Made by a program: the position numbers and the translations under genes
The notes under the pieces: model-generated
Told to the model about the DNA's origin: nothing
Database searches by the model: none
Seen by the model: only the letters and a program-made list of their open reading frames with translations
DNA from: Promethearchaeota archaeon
Lineage (GTDB): Archaea; Asgardarchaeota; Lokiarchaeia; Sigyniarchaeales; SOKP01
DNA: 6,132 nt
Assembly (NCBI GenBank): GCA_019058135.1
Contig: JAHLWE010000420.1
Location: forward strand, 1-6,132
Reading direction: 5' to 3'
Shown: positions 5,012-6,132 of the stretch, in pieces
Numbering within the stretch: position 1 is the first letter of the stretch
Layout of the letters: every line of letters begins with the position of its first letter

Positions 5012-5030
5012 TTAGTTAGGGTTAAACTAA
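5012..5030. repeat. Inverted repeat just after the TetR gene
   Basis: TTAGTT (5012-5017) and AACTAA (5025-5030) pair around AGGGTTA, 11 bases past the stop codon of the regulator at 5041. It may be a weak terminator hairpin or a binding site. The TTAGT/ACTAA halves recur at 5938-5965. Confidence 0.3.
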
Positions 5031-5040
5031 ATTATTTATT

Positions 5041-5718
5041 TCATATAATATTTCTCTGCAACAAATCTCTAATTTGTTCTAAAGCAAATTTTCTATATTC
5101 TTTAGCAGATAAAAGATACGATTCCAATTTTATTGGTTCTGTAACACTTTCACGTAATTTAAGATCTGCCTCTACTTTCGCCGCTCCAAGAAGCACCCCA
5201 TATATATAATATAAACGTTCAATAGCTTCTTTTTTTTTTATTTCATTGACATCTACAGCTTTTTCTACAATAACTGATATGTACTTCATTATGTGGAATG
5301 GTTTATAATTCTTTTCTAGGGGTCCAATTTTGTTGGAAGGAGGAGCAGAAAGTAGAAACATTATTTGAAATCGATGATAATCAGCACTTGCAAATTCCAA
5401 GAAAAATTCTGCCATTTTAAAAAACTGATCATAAAACGATTCTTGATGATTGTCTATTACTTTTTTTAATCCATCTCGAAATTCATTATAGTATTTTATC
5501 CTTATTGCGATCCAAAGTTCTCTCTTACTCTGGACGTAATTATATACATTTGTTTGAGACATGTTTAAGCGTTTTGCTAAGGCTCGAAGACTAAATCCAT
5601 GAGCGCCGTATTTAACAAATAAATCCTTTCCAGCTTCTAGAATTTTATTAAATTGCTCAGCCTTTTTCTCTGGCGCTCGTGCTCTTGTAATTATTTTTTT
5701 CTTTTTACTTTTTTCCAT
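5041..5718 (-). CDS. TetR-family transcriptional regulator
   Basis: This 225-residue protein has the TetR architecture: a basic N-terminal arm (MEKSKKKKIITRAR), a three-helix DNA-binding domain at about 22-68, and a helical ligand-binding and dimerisation region after it. The HTH reads SLRALAKRLNMSQTNVYNYV (43-62), followed by QSKRELW, the standard TetR form (A-x-x-x-x-x-S-x-x-x-x-Y-x-Y/H-F-x-x-K). The C-terminal part is hydrophobic and aromatic (YHRFQIMFLLSAPP near 114-127), as in regulators that sense acyl-CoA or other small hydrophobic ligands, but the ligand cannot be read. The ATG at 5718 lacks a ribosome binding site, and a TATA-like box 25-30 bases upstream implies a leaderless transcript. 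It lies directly upstream of the SCP2-trmO genes on the same strand and is divergent from the gene at 6054. Either or both could be targets, and autoregulation is common in the family. Confidence 0.93.
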   Translation of the reverse strand: MEKSKKKKIITRARAPEKKAEQFNKILEAGKDLFVKYGAHGFSLRALAKRLNMSQTNVYNYVQSKRELWIAIRIKYYNEFRDGLKKVIDNHQESFYDQFFKMAEFFLEFASADYHRFQIMFLLSAPPSNKIGPLEKNYKPFHIMKYISVIVEKAVDVNEIKKKEAIERLYYIYGVLLGAAKVEADLKLRESVTEPIKLESYLLSAKEYRKFALEQIRDLLQRNII

Positions 5719-5741
5719 TATGTTTATCTAATTTTTTTAAT

Positions 5742-5752
5742 AATTTATAATT
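5742..5752 (-). promoter_or_regulatory. TATA-box candidate for the TetR gene
   Basis: The minus strand reads AATTATAAATT, centred about 29 bases before the ATG at 5718. With the usual archaeal spacing the transcript starts within a few bases of the ATG, in line with the missing ribosome binding site. Confidence 0.45.
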
Positions 5753-5880
5753 CAAAGTTTAAATTTCTTAATATAATGATTATTAGATCGATTAATTTTT
5801 ATATTTATATATTTTGATGAATGAGAATATTTCATTTAAATTTTTATTAAACCTATCTTCCTATATTCATAATATCTCTT

Positions 5881-5901
5881 ACTGGGAAAGTTTTTCCCAG
5901 T
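5881..5901. promoter_or_regulatory. Perfect 21-bp palindrome in the divergent spacer, candidate operator
   Basis: ACTGGGAAA (5881-5889) and TTTCCCAGT (5893-5901) are perfect reverse complements around GTT. The arms contain GGG/CCC in a spacer otherwise almost all A and T. A terminator is not expected between two divergent genes, so a binding site for a dimeric regulator, possibly the adjacent TetR protein, is the simplest reading. It could instead be the stem-loop of a small RNA. Confidence 0.5.
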
Positions 5902-5937
5902 TAAGCCATTTGTTTGAAATTAAACATTTAAATATAA

Positions 5938-5965
5938 GTTAGTATCATTAATTAAATTAACTAAC
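5938..5965. promoter_or_regulatory. Interrupted palindrome upstream of the gene at 6054
   Basis: GTTAGT (5938-5943) and ACTAAC (5960-5965) are symmetric about a central TTAATTAA (5948-5955) with the same midpoint. The site lies about 20 bases upstream of the TATA-like box at 5986 and could bind a regulator. The TTAGT/ACTAA halves are also seen at 5012-5030. Confidence 0.3.
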
Positions 5966-5985
5966 ATAGATCATTTAATTAAATC

Positions 5986-5995
5986 TTTATAAAAA
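5986..5995 (+). promoter_or_regulatory. TATA-box candidate for the gene at 6054
   Basis: TTTATAAAAA, about 60 bases before the ATG at 6054, predicts a start of transcription near 6016 and a leader of about 38 bases that includes GTGAAAGGA. Confidence 0.45.
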
Positions 5996-6053
5996 AAAAC
6001 TATAGAAATTAATTTTTAAAAAGAAATTGAAAACAATATGATGTGAAAGGATT

Positions 6054-6132
6054 ATGACAAAATCTACAAAAATGAGGTATTCTGAAAAAATTACTAATAA
6101 GAAAATGATTTTATTTACATTAAGTGGACCAA
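6054..6132 (+). CDS. N-terminus of an unidentified protein (3' truncated by window edge)
   Basis: An ATG at 6054 opens a frame that stays open to the window edge (26 full codons). It begins with a polar, Lys-rich stretch (MTKSTKMRYSEKITNKK) and then turns hydrophobic (MILFTLSGP). The start is supported by GTGAAAGGA just upstream, a TATA-like box at 5986 and an in-frame stop at 6039. A short basic head followed by a hydrophobic stretch would suit a membrane transporter such as an MFS or GPH-type protein, but too little is visible to name it. It is divergent from the TetR gene and is a natural candidate target of that regulator. Confidence 0.6.
   Translation, partial: MTKSTKMRYSEKITNKKMILFTLSGP

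Larger units (their letters stand above)
5719..6053. other. Divergent regulatory spacer without a gene
   Basis: This 335-base gap between the TetR gene and the plus-strand gene at 6054 shows no coding frame. It carries both promoters, the perfect palindrome at 5881-5901 and the interrupted palindrome at 5938-5965. The rest is AT-rich with no further structure that I can support. Confidence 0.6.

Overview
The window looks like a piece of an archaeal chromosome that is very rich in A and T. Several genes have an archaeal TATA-like box 25-45 bases before the start codon, some so close that the transcripts must be nearly leaderless. The gene content (ADP-forming acyl-CoA synthetase, enoyl-CoA hydratase, SCP2-type lipid-binding proteins, PaREP1/HEPN protein, archaeal TrmO, TetR regulator) fits an Asgard archaeon of the Lokiarchaeia type. 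That placement is an inference from gene content and composition, not a proof.

Layout. Bases 1-709 (+) hold the C-terminal part of an ADP-forming acyl-CoA synthetase (alpha-type), including the conserved active-site His motif. Bases 880-2127 hold a tandem duplication with a period of about 625 bases. Each unit carries a promoter, a 100-residue protein of unrecognised function (1056-1358 and 1680-1982, +), and the 3' end of a convergent enoyl-CoA hydratase gene. Only the right-hand unit keeps the whole hydratase (2829-2044, -). The left unit has just its last 25 codons (1500-1423), a gene relic.

From 5718 down to 2044 all genes lie on the minus strand: a TetR-family regulator, two SCP2-like proteins, TrmO (tRNA t6A methyltransferase), a small PepSY-like protein, a PaREP1/HEPN protein, and the hydratase. 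The two SCP2 genes and trmO are packed 10-11 bases apart and probably form one operon just downstream of the regulator. The PepSY-like and PaREP1 genes form a second pair. A further plus-strand gene of unknown function begins at 6054 and runs off the window.

How the genes may work together. Acyl-CoA synthetase, enoyl-CoA hydratase, SCP2 proteins and a TetR regulator together suggest fatty-acid or acyl-CoA metabolism under local control. This is inferred from families and proximity only. The gaps around the regulator carry several inverted repeats, the best being a perfect 9-bp-arm palindrome at 5881-5901, which are candidate operators. No rRNA, tRNA, CRISPR array, transposase or integrase was seen.
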